64,000 nucleotides of DNA from Fictibacillus nanhaiensis (GTDB lineage: Bacteria; Bacillota; Bacilli; Bacillales; Fictibacillaceae): NCBI RefSeq assembly GCF_019801215.1, contig NZ_JAHVJO010000006.1, positions 1 to 64,000 of the forward strand, given 5' to 3'. The translations under genes and the position numbers were made by a program. Below the pieces are notes generated by a model that saw only the letters and a program-made list of their open reading frames with translations, did no database searches and was not told the origin of the DNA. Below, piece by piece: positions 8,333-15,864 of the stretch. Positions within the stretch are counted from its first letter, which is position 1; each line of letters opens with the position of its first letter.

Positions 8333-9208
8333 TTGACATTGTGGCACATACTTAAAAGCATGAAAGCTAAATCATTTGGAATTGAATTTATGCACGGGTT
8401 TAAAAGAGGGGATGTTACAGGCCTTGCTGCACAGCTAGCCTATTATTTTCTATTATCGTTATTCCCCTTTCTTATCTTTTTGCTGACGTTGGGTGCTTTT
8501 TTTATTGAACCTAGTGAAGCCCTTGATTTGATCCAACACTTTGTGCCAGCAGAAGCTATGGATTCGGTAAGAGAAAATTTGCTGGCTGTTCTTGAAGGCA
8601 GGAGTGGAGGGCTCCTTTCAATTGGAATATTAGCAACGCTTTGGTCAGCTTCAAACGCTATCAATGCAGTAATTAAGACGTTAAACGAAGCTTACGGTGT
8701 TGAAGAATGCCGGAGTTTCGTAAAAACAAGGTTACTTGCCATATTTTTAACGTTCGGTGTCATTTTTGCTTTTATCATTGCGTTAGTATTTCCGGTGTTC
8801 GGTAAGATGATTGGCAACGCAGCTTTTTCTTATTTAGGTTTAAGTGATGAGTTTTTACAAATTTGGGGTGTTCTTCGCTGGTTGATCAGCTTTTTGATTA
8901 TTTCAACAGTCGTTTCGATTCTTTACTACTTAGCCCCATGTAAAAAGTTGAAGTATAGTGAAATCTGGTACGGTTCTCTCGTCGCCACTTTCTTATGGCA
9001 AATCGTATCATTTGGCTTCGCTTTCTATGTTGATCATTTCGGCAATTATTCCGCAACTTACGGAAGCATTGGGGCCATTATTGTGCTGATGCTTTGGTTT
9101 TATTTAACCGGTATTGTTCTCTTGTCAGGCGGTGTACTAAATGCCACGTTTCATAAATATAAGATTGATTTTGCCAAGAAAAGGGGCTTGTTAAAAGCCA
9201 AATCGTAG
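8333..9208 (+). CDS. yfkH: YihY/BrkB family inner membrane protein (YfkH-like)
   Basis: A membrane protein of about 291 residues in the YihY/virulence factor BrkB family. About six membrane helices are visible, with the family segments GLAAQLAYYFLLSLFPFLIFLL, LWSASNAINAVIKTLNEAYGVEE and NYSATYGSIGAIIVLMLWFY. The function is unknown and it is not an RNase despite the old name. The AAGGGGTGAG ribosome site is best placed for the TTG at 8333; a GTG at 8321 lies inside that site. The neighbour relation to yfkJ matches B. subtilis yfkH. Confidence 0.82.
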   Translation: MTLWHILKSMKAKSFGIEFMHGFKRGDVTGLAAQLAYYFLLSLFPFLIFLLTLGAFFIEPSEALDLIQHFVPAEAMDSVRENLLAVLEGRSGGLLSIGILATLWSASNAINAVIKTLNEAYGVEECRSFVKTRLLAIFLTFGVIFAFIIALVFPVFGKMIGNAAFSYLGLSDEFLQIWGVLRWLISFLIISTVVSILYYLAPCKKLKYSEIWYGSLVATFLWQIVSFGFAFYVDHFGNYSATYGSIGAIIVLMLWFYLTGIVLLSGGVLNATFHKYKIDFAKKRGLLKAKS

Positions 9209-9216
9209 GAAATCCT

Positions 9217-9250
9217 AGTAATACCTTTTGCTAAAGGAGGTATTACTTTT
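9217..9250 (+). promoter_or_regulatory. Hairpin overlapping the ribosome binding site of a small gene
   Basis: AGTAATACCT (9217-9226) and AGGTATTACT (9238-9247) form a perfect ten-base stem with an 11-base loop. The ribosome site AAAGGAGGT at 9233-9241 spans loop and 3' arm, and TTTT follows. It may be the yfkH terminator, a translational lock on the next gene, or both. Confidence 0.5.
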
Positions 9251-9355
9251 ATGGGAAAAAGCAACAAACAAAATACCAACAAAAGTAAAGACAACAAAAA
9301 TGAAAGTAAAAATAAAACAAGCAGCAGTGCGAATAAGAAAAATAACTTTCATTAA
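9251..9355 (+). CDS. Small Lys/Asn/Ser-rich protein, 34 residues
   Basis: An ATG follows a perfect AAAGGAGGT ribosome site at nine bases and opens 34 codons to a TAA. The peptide is almost entirely Lys, Asn, Ser, Thr and Gln, with no hydrophobic core, and ends NNFH. It resembles minor small acid-soluble spore proteins in composition, but I do not recognise the family. A terminator follows directly, so the unit is compact. A longer frame that covers this stretch lacks a good start and is not favoured. Confidence 0.55.
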   Translation: MGKSNKQNTNKSKDNKNESKNKTSSSANKKNNFH

Positions 9356-9358
9356 ATG

Positions 9359-9392
9359 TAAAGCTGCCCGATTACGGGCGGCTTTTTGCTTT
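9359..9392 (+). terminator. Terminator after the small Lys/Asn-rich gene
   Basis: AAGC-GCCCG and CGGGC-GC pair around ATTA and are followed by TTTTT. Confidence 0.75.
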
Positions 9393-9404
9393 TTAGGTAA
9401 ATAT

Positions 9405-9433
9405 TTTTTACACGTTAACGTCTGTGTTATAAT
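9405..9433 (+). promoter_or_regulatory. Promoter of the DedA-family gene
   Basis: A perfect TATAAT at 9428-9433 is preceded by TGT (extended -10). The -35 hexamer is weak (TTTTTA at 17 bases, or TTTACA at 15). Confidence 0.5.
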
Positions 9434-9475
9434 GTTTTTCGTTACGCTTTGGACTCAGAAAAGGAGGAGATAAGG

Positions 9476-10072
9476 GTGGAAGCACTTATACTCTCATTTA
9501 TCGATTTTTTAAAACAATTTTCTTATCTCGGATTAATCATTGCACTTACTTTTGAATTTGTTCCTGCTGAGCTTGTTTTACCGCTCGCGGGGTTTTGGGT
9601 ATTTGAAGGAGACATGAATTATTGGGTCGCTGTATTAGCGGGAACGTTAGGCGGCACACTTGGGCCTCTTACGCTGTATGCACTCGGACGGTATGGGGGA
9701 CGGCCCTTTTTAATGAAATACGGAAAATACGTGTTTATTAAAGAAAAAGAAATCAATGCAGCCGATCGCTTTTTTGGAAAATATGGAGCAGGTGTTGCGT
9801 TTTTTGGAAGATTTCTTCCCGGTGTTAGAACAACCATTTCGGTTCCGTGCGGGATGGCCAGAATGAACGTCTGGGTATTTTCAACCTACACGTTTCTAGC
9901 CATGTTACCGATAACAGCCTTTTATATCTATCTTGGAAAACAATTCGGACCACAATGGAAGGACGTTGGTACGAAGGCGGAAGAGTACATGCTCCCTATA
10001 GCGGGATTGATCATACTAGCAGGAAGTTTGTTAATCATCTTAAAAAAGAGCAAAAAGAAAATTACCGCGTAA
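9476..10072 (+). CDS. DedA family membrane protein
   Basis: About 198 residues, with the DedA (SNARE-associated/VTT) signature E-x-P-x-E visible as FEFVPAELVLPLAGF near residue 27, and the conserved FFGRFLPGVRTTISVPCGMARM segment near residue 105. DedA proteins are polytopic and act in membrane lipid homeostasis; some translocate undecaprenyl phosphate or phosphatidylethanolamine. The GTG at 9476 is chosen because AAGGAGG lies at the right distance; the in-frame ATG upstream at 9449 precedes that site. B. subtilis YngC and YbfM are similar types; which is closest cannot be judged by eye. Confidence 0.82.
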   Translation: MEALILSFIDFLKQFSYLGLIIALTFEFVPAELVLPLAGFWVFEGDMNYWVAVLAGTLGGTLGPLTLYALGRYGGRPFLMKYGKYVFIKEKEINAADRFFGKYGAGVAFFGRFLPGVRTTISVPCGMARMNVWVFSTYTFLAMLPITAFYIYLGKQFGPQWKDVGTKAEEYMLPIAGLIILAGSLLIILKKSKKKITA

Positions 10073-10190
10073 ATTGTGGAAAAATACTGCAGAAAAGTTT
10101 GTGTCTTTTACCTGTACTCCATAAGAGATTTGCGTGTTAAACTAAAAAGGCACTTATGGAAATTTTTTATATAAAGGCAGGAGAAGGGCA

Positions 10191-10622
10191 GTGAACACAA
10201 AAAAAATAAGAACGCAATTCAGCATTTGGGGTGCACTCTTTTTTTCTGTGTACTTTGCCATCCTTATTTATGTAACTCTTTTTACTTTTAACGAGTATGT
10301 TTATGGAAAGTCGGCTAATCTTGTGCTGTTCGATAGCATTCGTTTGATGTGGGGAAGCAATGATTATTGGCTGATCTTTAAAAATATCTTCGGTAACGTC
10401 ATGCTGTTTTTTCCGCTAGGACTGCTCCTGCCATCAGCCTTTCAACGATTCTCGTCATGGCGATTTATTTTTATTGCAGGTTTTGGTACGAGCTTTGTAA
10501 TTGAAGTATTACAAAATGAATACGCACAGCGAATTTTTGATATTGATGATATTTTGTTGAATGGAATTGGTTCAATGATAGGGTTAATTTGTTATAAAAT
10601 TATAAAAAAAAGAAAAAAGTAA
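10191..10622 (+). CDS. VanZ family membrane protein
   Basis: A 143-residue protein with about four membrane helices. The VanZ core is visible as NIFGNVMLFFPLGLLLP near residue 65 and SFVIEVLQ...RIFDIDDILLNGIGSMIGL in the second half, including the conserved Glu and Asp residues. The name comes from a teicoplanin-resistance protein, but most members have no known role and none of the van genes is near. It starts at GTG after AGGAGAAGG and ends at a strong terminator. Confidence 0.85.
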   Translation: MNTKKIRTQFSIWGALFFSVYFAILIYVTLFTFNEYVYGKSANLVLFDSIRLMWGSNDYWLIFKNIFGNVMLFFPLGLLLPSAFQRFSSWRFIFIAGFGTSFVIEVLQNEYAQRIFDIDDILLNGIGSMIGLICYKIIKKRKK

Positions 10623-10655
10623 AACCGGGTTGCCTGCTGGCTTCCCGGTTTTTGT
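10621..10655 (+). terminator. Terminator after the VanZ-family gene
   Basis: AAAACCGGG and CCCGGTTTTT form a nine-base stem. It also serves the convergent ykuV-like gene as a bidirectional terminator. Confidence 0.8.
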
Positions 10656-10659
10656 TCAA

Positions 10660-11112
10660 TTATTTTGTTTCTTTTCCTAACACACGGTTCACGCGTTTTG
10701 TTAACATCTTCATACCATCTCCACCAGCTTGGTAATGACGAAGTTTACCCTCTGCATCAAAAACATAATAAGCAGGGACGTACTCATTTTCAAAAGCATC
10801 TGTTAGGCTATGTTCATTATCCACAAAAATAGGCTGTGTAATATCATGCTCGGCAGCTACTTCTTTTATTTGAGCAAGATCCAAGTCTTTTTCAGAACGT
10901 GGCATATGAACCGCGATTACATTCAGTTCCTCTTTGTAGTCATCACGAAATTGGTTGATGTTTGGCATCGCTTCTTTACATAAACCACAGCTAACAGACC
11001 AGAAGTGTATAAGTGTAGGTTTGTCACCAACGAGGTCGCTCTTTGAAACTTCTCCATTGATCCATTCTGTCGCACCGTTCAGTTCAGGCATATCAGCACG
11101 TAATCTCATCAT
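10660..11112 (-). CDS. ykuV: Thioredoxin-like thiol-disulfide oxidoreductase (YkuV-like)
   Basis: A 150-residue TlpA/thioredoxin-fold protein. The active site is C-G-L-C within FWSVSCGLCKEAMPNI, and the cis-Pro region is NEYVPAYYVFD. No signal peptide or membrane anchor is present, so unlike ResA or StoA it should be cytoplasmic. It agrees along its length with what I know of B. subtilis YkuV, including the HMPRSEKDLD and AEHDITQPIFVD segments. Two adjacent ATG codons are possible starts after AAGGAG. Confidence 0.85.
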   Translation of the reverse strand: MMRLRADMPELNGATEWINGEVSKSDLVGDKPTLIHFWSVSCGLCKEAMPNINQFRDDYKEELNVIAVHMPRSEKDLDLAQIKEVAAEHDITQPIFVDNEHSLTDAFENEYVPAYYVFDAEGKLRHYQAGGDGMKMLTKRVNRVLGKETK

Positions 11113-11237
11113 ACATATCGACTCCTTATCGTCATAGGTAAAGGTATTTTCATCTCTATTTCCAGTTTAAAGATTGCGGGTACAATGTCAAAATTCCTGC
11201 TTTCATAATATGAGTTAAAAGTGAAAAAGTATGAAGA

Positions 11238-12416
11238 CTAAGCAGATTTCGTGTGCAATTTTTGATAAGATTGCCCTTTTGTAAACAGGATGGGCAGACA
11301 AAGGAAGAAAAGCATGCCGCAGATTGCAAAGACAAAAGCTCCTCCCTTAAACCAGCTTATAAAGGTCCCTCCGATTAAAGGTCCTGACATACTTCCGATA
11401 CTAAAACTGATTCCAGCGAGAATGTTCCCTGCCGGAAGGTGATATTTTGGCAAAAGATCACTCATATAAGCGATTCCAAGAGAAAACATCGATCCAACAA
11501 ACATTCCTGATAAAAAGAATAGCGTAAGAAGGACCCAAAAGGAATGCATCGCCCAATAGGTTGCTAAAAACGAGAAGAATCCGGATACGAACGAGAAGAT
11601 CAGGATAGGTTTCCTCCCGTACTTGTCACTTAATAACCCTAATGGCAACTGAAACACGAGACTTCCTAAAACAAATGCAGGAAGTAAAACAGCAACCCAA
11701 TCAATACTTATACCATTTCGAAGAGCAAAAACAGGAAAAGAGCCATGAAGTGTCGCTTCCAGAAATCCATACCCAAAAGGCGGCAGCATCGCGACCCATG
11801 CCATTTTCCAAACATCTTTGTAGCGTGAAAAAGCAGTAACACCAGCAGTTCTTGGTGATTCGGTCTCCGGTTTTTCGTTGCGGATGGTCGTCATTAAGAA
11901 GAATGACATCAAGCAAAGACCTGCTGCAAGCCAAAAAGGTAAATTCTCATTAACCTCAAGCAATTTAGTCATTAAAGGTCCTATACCAAAGCCTGCACCA
12001 AACGCGATACCATAGAGAGAGATATTACGGCCTCTCTTATTTTCAGCGCTATTTGATGTAATCCATGTTTGTGTGGAAAAGTGCAGCATATGATCACCGA
12101 TGCCAATAAGCAGTCTCAGTACAAACCAAAACCAAAACACTTTCCAAAAGGGAAACAAGAAAAAACAGAATACAACGGCTAAAAGTCCAGATAAAATAAG
12201 CGGCTTGTATCCGAACTTTCGTAAAGGCTTCTCTATAAAGGGAGATGCTAACAAGATGCCGATATAAAGGGCAGTTGCGTGGAATCCATTTAATGAAGCT
12301 GAAGTTCCATCTTGTTCAAAAATAACAGCGATTAAAGGCAATAGCATCCCTTGCGCGAAACCAGAAATAAATACAATACTGACTAATACAGAAAATCTAT
12401 AAGCAGAAAGCTGCAT
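11238..12416 (-). CDS. yfkF: Major facilitator superfamily transporter (YfkF-like)
   Basis: About 392 residues with twelve predicted membrane helices. The MFS loop 2-3 motif appears as KPLRKFGYKPLIL and its second-half counterpart as LLSDKYGRKPILIFS near residue 265. The substrate is unknown; the family includes multidrug exporters. The ATG at 12416 is preceded by AAAGGAG at seven bases, while upstream in-frame codons lie within or before that site. Its place among yfkJ, yfkH, yfkD and yfkAB homologues matches yfkF of B. subtilis. Confidence 0.8.
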   Translation of the reverse strand: MQLSAYRFSVLVSIVFISGFAQGMLLPLIAVIFEQDGTSASLNGFHATALYIGILLASPFIEKPLRKFGYKPLILSGLLAVVFCFFLFPFWKVFWFWFVLRLLIGIGDHMLHFSTQTWITSNSAENKRGRNISLYGIAFGAGFGIGPLMTKLLEVNENLPFWLAAGLCLMSFFLMTTIRNEKPETESPRTAGVTAFSRYKDVWKMAWVAMLPPFGYGFLEATLHGSFPVFALRNGISIDWVAVLLPAFVLGSLVFQLPLGLLSDKYGRKPILIFSFVSGFFSFLATYWAMHSFWVLLTLFFLSGMFVGSMFSLGIAYMSDLLPKYHLPAGNILAGISFSIGSMSGPLIGGTFISWFKGGAFVFAICGMLFFLCLPILFTKGQSYQKLHTKSA

Positions 12417-12505
12417 GAGCATCTCCTTTTCAAAACAAACTAAAACCATTGTACAATGGATGCAGTTAAAAGTTGAGCAAAAACTTGTTAGAGGTGATTT
12501 TAAAC

Positions 12506-12889
12506 ATGGATTTTAAGATGAATGATAAAGGATTCGAGACAACAGTGGAGTATGGGACCCTTCACATTAGCGGCGATGCAGAATATGGATATAGACCTTA
12601 TCAATTGCTTGTTGCATCAGTTGCCGTCTGCAGCGGCGGAGTTTTGCGCAAAGTTTTAGAGCGAATGAGGCTGCCTTACGAAAACATCGAGGTTCAAACA
12701 AAAGTAACAAGGATTGAGAAAGAAGCGAACCGTATAAGCGATATTCATATGCATTTTGTAATTACAGCAAATGATCTGTCGCCTGAAAAAGTTGAAAAAG
12801 CTTTAGTGGTAACACGAAAAAATTGTTCTATGGTCCAGTCTGTCAAAGACAGTATTACGGTTACAGAGAGTTTTGAGATCAAGGCATAA
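12506..12889 (+). CDS. OsmC/Ohr family protein
   Basis: About 127 residues of OsmC fold. The conserved segment LLVASVAVCSGGVLRKVLERM carries a single Cys, and a second Cys occurs in VTRKNCSMVQSVKDSI. The pair are the peroxidatic and resolving positions in peroxidase members, though this sequence belongs to the broader OsmC-like group, where activity varies. The ATG at 12506 follows AGAGGTGAT; a TTG at 12473 is in frame but has no site. It is divergent from the MFS gene. Confidence 0.82.
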   Translation: MDFKMNDKGFETTVEYGTLHISGDAEYGYRPYQLLVASVAVCSGGVLRKVLERMRLPYENIEVQTKVTRIEKEANRISDIHMHFVITANDLSPEKVEKALVVTRKNCSMVQSVKDSITVTESFEIKA

Positions 12890-12891
12890 TT

Positions 12892-12928
12892 GAAGTTCCG
12901 ATTCGAACAAGAATCGGAGCTTTTTTTA
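12892..12928 (+). terminator. Terminator after the OsmC-family gene
   Basis: TTCCGATTC and GAATCGGAG pair around a six-base loop and lead into a run of seven T. Confidence 0.8.
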
Positions 12929-13012
12929 TTTCCAACAATACCCGACCGAAAGAGGACGTTTAATATGGATAAATTTTAGGTGATAGAAAAAAATAGGGTA
13001 AAGGAGGATGTT

Positions 13013-13855
13013 ATGAGAAAAAGAATTTTTATTTTCATATTCATTATGCTTTTTGCGTTTACAAATCAGGCTTTCTCAGCTGAAAAAACAACTGAAAAGC
13101 AAACAAAAAAGGCTACTGAAAAAGCCGTTGAAAAAGCGCCTAAAAGTGCCGAAATAAAAGTTCCAGGTTCCGTGCTGAGTATATCTAAAGAAAATACGTA
13201 TCCCAACTCTGCACAAGACCTTCCTTATTTAGAGCCGAGTAAGCTTGCAAAAGCGATGCTAAAAACGTCTGACGTACCGATCACAAATCCGGATTTGATC
13301 AGACTTTTGAACGAATCAAGCATCAACGCTTCAAAAGTAGCTTTCTGGTATCGAGCAAAAATTTATTTGGGACAATGGCCGCTTTCTTATCAATCGACGG
13401 AAACAACGGTAAACTGGGAACATCAACAAATTAATTCAAACCGCTTAGATAATAGAGGAGCAAAATCCATCGCAAAATTGTATTATAATCAAACAGCTCA
13501 TAAAAAAGTAAGCGGAGGACTAACAGCATCTATTCCTAATAGTGAGGCTGTTCAGAAGATGATGCTCATTTCCGCAGCTGAAAGATCTAAGCTGCCGCTG
13601 GCGTTCCAGACAGCTGTTGGAGCAGGCACGAAAAAGTCTAATGTATACCACGTTTCTCCAAAACAAGTCGGGTATTTGTACAGTTATGTTCCGGCAGTGA
13701 ATGAAAGAGGGCGTGTGACCTACGGAGAAGTTTACATTGTGTTAAAAGGCGGAAAAAGAGAAATCGTCATTCAAAATGTGACGCAACAAGGGATTGGAGC
13801 TTGGATTCCGATTCAAGATCATGTTTCATTCCGTTTCCATACAAGTAATATGTAA
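13013..13855 (+). CDS. yfkD: YfkD family secreted protein
   Basis: A 280-residue exported protein. The N-terminal 23 residues form a signal peptide ending in FSA, followed by a Lys/Thr/Glu-rich linker and a domain beginning near VPGSVLSISKENTYPNSAQDL. The domain matches the YfkD family of Bacillus, whose function is unknown. The ATG at 13013 follows AAGGAGG; an in-frame GTG further upstream has no such site. The Lys-rich linker is longer than I expect for the family. It ends in a terminator shared with the convergent HxlR-type gene. Confidence 0.85.
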   Translation: MRKRIFIFIFIMLFAFTNQAFSAEKTTEKQTKKATEKAVEKAPKSAEIKVPGSVLSISKENTYPNSAQDLPYLEPSKLAKAMLKTSDVPITNPDLIRLLNESSINASKVAFWYRAKIYLGQWPLSYQSTETTVNWEHQQINSNRLDNRGAKSIAKLYYNQTAHKKVSGGLTASIPNSEAVQKMMLISAAERSKLPLAFQTAVGAGTKKSNVYHVSPKQVGYLYSYVPAVNERGRVTYGEVYIVLKGGKREIVIQNVTQQGIGAWIPIQDHVSFRFHTSNM

Positions 13856-13888
13856 AAAAGGACAGCGATTAAACGGCTGTCCTTTTCT
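13854..13888 (+). terminator. Terminator after yfkD
   Basis: AAAGGACAGC and GCTGTCCTTT pair around a nine-base loop. A and T runs flank it on both sides, so it can serve both converging genes. Confidence 0.8.
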
Positions 13889-13894
13889 TTATTA

Positions 13895-14230
13895 TTATTT
13901 AGACTCCGAATCTGAGCAATGGTCGACCCATTGTTCACTCCAGTCTTGTATAGCATTGATAATTGTTTTTAAAGAATTTCCTTTGTCTGTTAATCCATAT
14001 TCGATCCGAACAGGTGTCTCAGGATAAACATTCCGTTTAACGATTCCTACTGACTCCAATTCTTTCATGCGTTCGGTGAGCATACGATCACTCATCTCAG
14101 GGATTTGGGACTTAATATCTTTAAAGCGTTTTGGGCCGCCCATCAAAACACGAATGATGAGTCCTGTCCATTTTTTACCAATTATATCAATGGCTACTTC
14201 ATATTTGGGACACATTGTGCTGTAATCCAT
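13895..14230 (-). CDS. HxlR family transcriptional regulator
   Basis: A 111-residue winged-helix protein of the HxlR type. The family opening is MCPKYEVAIDIIGKKWTGLIIRVL, and the recognition region is FKDIKSQIPEMSDRMLTERMKELE, followed by the wing VYPETPVRIEYGLTDKG. The early Cys residue is the redox-sensing position in several family members, so a thiol-responsive role is possible. The ATG at 14230 is chosen because the upstream GTG is part of the AGAGGTG ribosome site. Its target is unknown; self-control is likely from the palindromic promoter. Confidence 0.87.
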   Translation of the reverse strand: MDYSTMCPKYEVAIDIIGKKWTGLIIRVLMGGPKRFKDIKSQIPEMSDRMLTERMKELESVGIVKRNVYPETPVRIEYGLTDKGNSLKTIINAIQDWSEQWVDHCSDSESK

Positions 14231-14257
14231 ATTATTCACCTCTATAGAACAAAGCTT

Positions 14258-14310
14258 CTTTACAAGTATTGTTAACGTTCATTATACTGTTTAAACTTAC
14301 TTTTGTAAAG
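14258..14310 (-). promoter_or_regulatory. Promoter and inverted repeat before the HxlR-type gene
   Basis: On the minus strand TTTACA and TATAAT are separated by 17 bases (14281-14309). CTTTACAA at 14258-14265 and TTGTAAAG at 14303-14310 form an inverted repeat flanking the core promoter, a plausible operator pair for a dimeric regulator. Confidence 0.55.
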
Positions 14311-14329
14311 TTTATAACTTTTTAATGCG

Positions 14330-15448
14330 TTAAAGCTTTGATGTTCTATTTTGAAACTCAACCTTTGAGTAATAAGAGTGCTTGACGAGAACGTTAGGTC
14401 CAAGGCACTTCACAGCAGGACAGTGACAGCCGAGCTCTTTTGCAAGCTTGGATTCATTCCACGTTTCGTAAGCTTGTAACAAACTGGTATCCATAATGTT
14501 TCCAAGTGGAGGTGCATCACCAAAGTCTGTCACAATAATATTGCCGTCAAACAGGTTGATGTTTAGGCGCGACCGTCCGTCCGGATCATTGCGTACCGTT
14601 ACATTCTCTTCATTTTGCAGCCGCTTTAATAAGCGTAAGTCTTCCTTATTATCCGAACATGCATAAAAGGGAAGGGTGCCAAACAGCATCCATGTCTTTT
14701 TATCACGGATATCAAGCAGATGATGAATGCTTTCACGCATTTCTTTTAAGCTGATGGTTTCAAGTGTACTAGCAAAATCACTCGGATACATAGGGTGTAT
14801 TTCATGGCGTTGACAGCCCATAGCCAGAACGTGCTTATGAATGTCTTCCAAGTAAGGGAGCGTCTTTTTATTGAGCATCGTTTCAGCAGAAACCATAACC
14901 CCTGCCTTTGTGAGTGCTTGTGCGTTTTCAGTTAAACGTGAAAAGTAGGCTTCTCTTTGTTTCAACGAAGGCTTTTTTTCCATCATGGCAAAACCTGTCT
15001 CCGAGAACTCTTCAAGTGTTCCCCAGTTATGAGAAATATGAAGTACGTCTAAATAAGGAATAATTTTTTCATATCGAGCCAAATCTAAAGTTAAATTAGA
15101 ATTGATCTGTGTGCGTGCTCCACGTTCTCTAGCATACTTTAATAAGGGAACCACATAATGGTCCACCGATTTTACCGACAGCATAGGCTCTCCGCCCGTT
15201 ATGCTGAACGCTCTTAATTGAGGAATCTCATCCAGTCGTTTTATAACGACCTCCAGTGGAAGCGGCTCTGGATCTTTCGTTTGCAGTGTGTAGCCGACCG
15301 CACAATGAGCGCAGCGCATATTGCATAGGGTTGTTGTTGTGATTTCAATATTAGATAATTGCAGCTTCTGATGCTCGCTTATATCTAAATAAGCTTCCCA
15401 CGGATCATATTCCGGGGTAATGGCTTTTAACGTTGTATGTGACACCAT
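14330..15448 (-). CDS. yfkAB: Radical SAM protein YfkAB
   Basis: A 372-residue radical SAM enzyme. The cluster motif C-x3-C-x2-C is seen as CNMRCAHC near residue 42, and the SAM-binding GGEP is at FSITGGEPMLS. A Cys-rich C-terminal segment, GCHCPAVKCLGP, fits the CxCxxxxC motif that names the family. The substrate is unknown. It stands between the HxlR gene and yfkK; in B. subtilis the same family is found at yfkA/yfkB. Confidence 0.88.
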   Translation of the reverse strand: MVSHTTLKAITPEYDPWEAYLDISEHQKLQLSNIEITTTTLCNMRCAHCAVGYTLQTKDPEPLPLEVVIKRLDEIPQLRAFSITGGEPMLSVKSVDHYVVPLLKYARERGARTQINSNLTLDLARYEKIIPYLDVLHISHNWGTLEEFSETGFAMMEKKPSLKQREAYFSRLTENAQALTKAGVMVSAETMLNKKTLPYLEDIHKHVLAMGCQRHEIHPMYPSDFASTLETISLKEMRESIHHLLDIRDKKTWMLFGTLPFYACSDNKEDLRLLKRLQNEENVTVRNDPDGRSRLNINLFDGNIIVTDFGDAPPLGNIMDTSLLQAYETWNESKLAKELGCHCPAVKCLGPNVLVKHSYYSKVEFQNRTSKL

Positions 15449-15580
15449 AAAAAATCTCCTTCATGCCAAAATGGACAATATTTATCTTAACTGAACAGAC
15501 CGCAAAGAAAAAGGGTAAACTTATGTTGGCAAAAGCTTCTCACCTTGTTAAAGTAGAATGGATGGAAAGGAGAGATCAAC

Positions 15581-15772
15581 ATGGGTAACTCTATTCAAGA
15601 TAAATCCTCCCAAAAAGAATATATTAAAAACCGTATTGATTTATTAGTTGATGTTTTAGATTCTATAGATGCTGAAACAGCCGGGATTGATGAGATCGAC
15701 AAAATTATTTCAATGCTGGACGATCTTGAGATGAAATGTAAGCAATTTCGTCACGATTGGGAAGAAAAATAA
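15581..15772 (+). CDS. yfkK: DUF1128 family protein YfkK
   Basis: A 63-residue acidic, helical protein that matches the DUF1128 family (B. subtilis YfkK). It is predicted to form two helices, with a hydrophobic repeat in YIKNRIDLLVDVLDSID and IISMLDDLEMKCKQFRHDWEEK. The function is not known. The ATG follows GGAAAGGAGAG. It is divergent from yfkAB and ends at a terminator that overlaps the promoter region of the fumarase gene. Confidence 0.85.
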   Translation: MGNSIQDKSSQKEYIKNRIDLLVDVLDSIDAETAGIDEIDKIISMLDDLEMKCKQFRHDWEEK

Positions 15773-15777
15773 GCGCC

Positions 15778-15820
15778 AAATCCGTTTCTTTATTAAAGGA
15801 ACGGATTTTTTTGTTATAAT
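15778..15820 (+). terminator. yfkK terminator abutting the fumarase -10 box
   Basis: AAATCCGTTTC and GGAACGGATTT form the stem, followed by a run of T. A TATAAT at 15815-15820 begins right after the T run and is the likely -10 of the fumarase promoter; its -35 would lie inside the hairpin and is weak. Confidence 0.65.
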
Positions 15821-15864
15821 ATAAGCAACAAAATTGTTTACGCTTACAAAGGGGTAGTGGAGAG

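Noticed and set aside
9228..9473. 81-codon frame overlapping the small Lys/Asn-rich gene
   Set aside because: Its start lies upstream of and overlaps the ribosome site, it runs through the terminator hairpin, and a better supported 34-codon frame lies in the same place.
10191..10622. Glycopeptide resistance gene
   Set aside because: VanZ-like proteins are widespread, and no vanA-type ligase, vanH or vanX is present.
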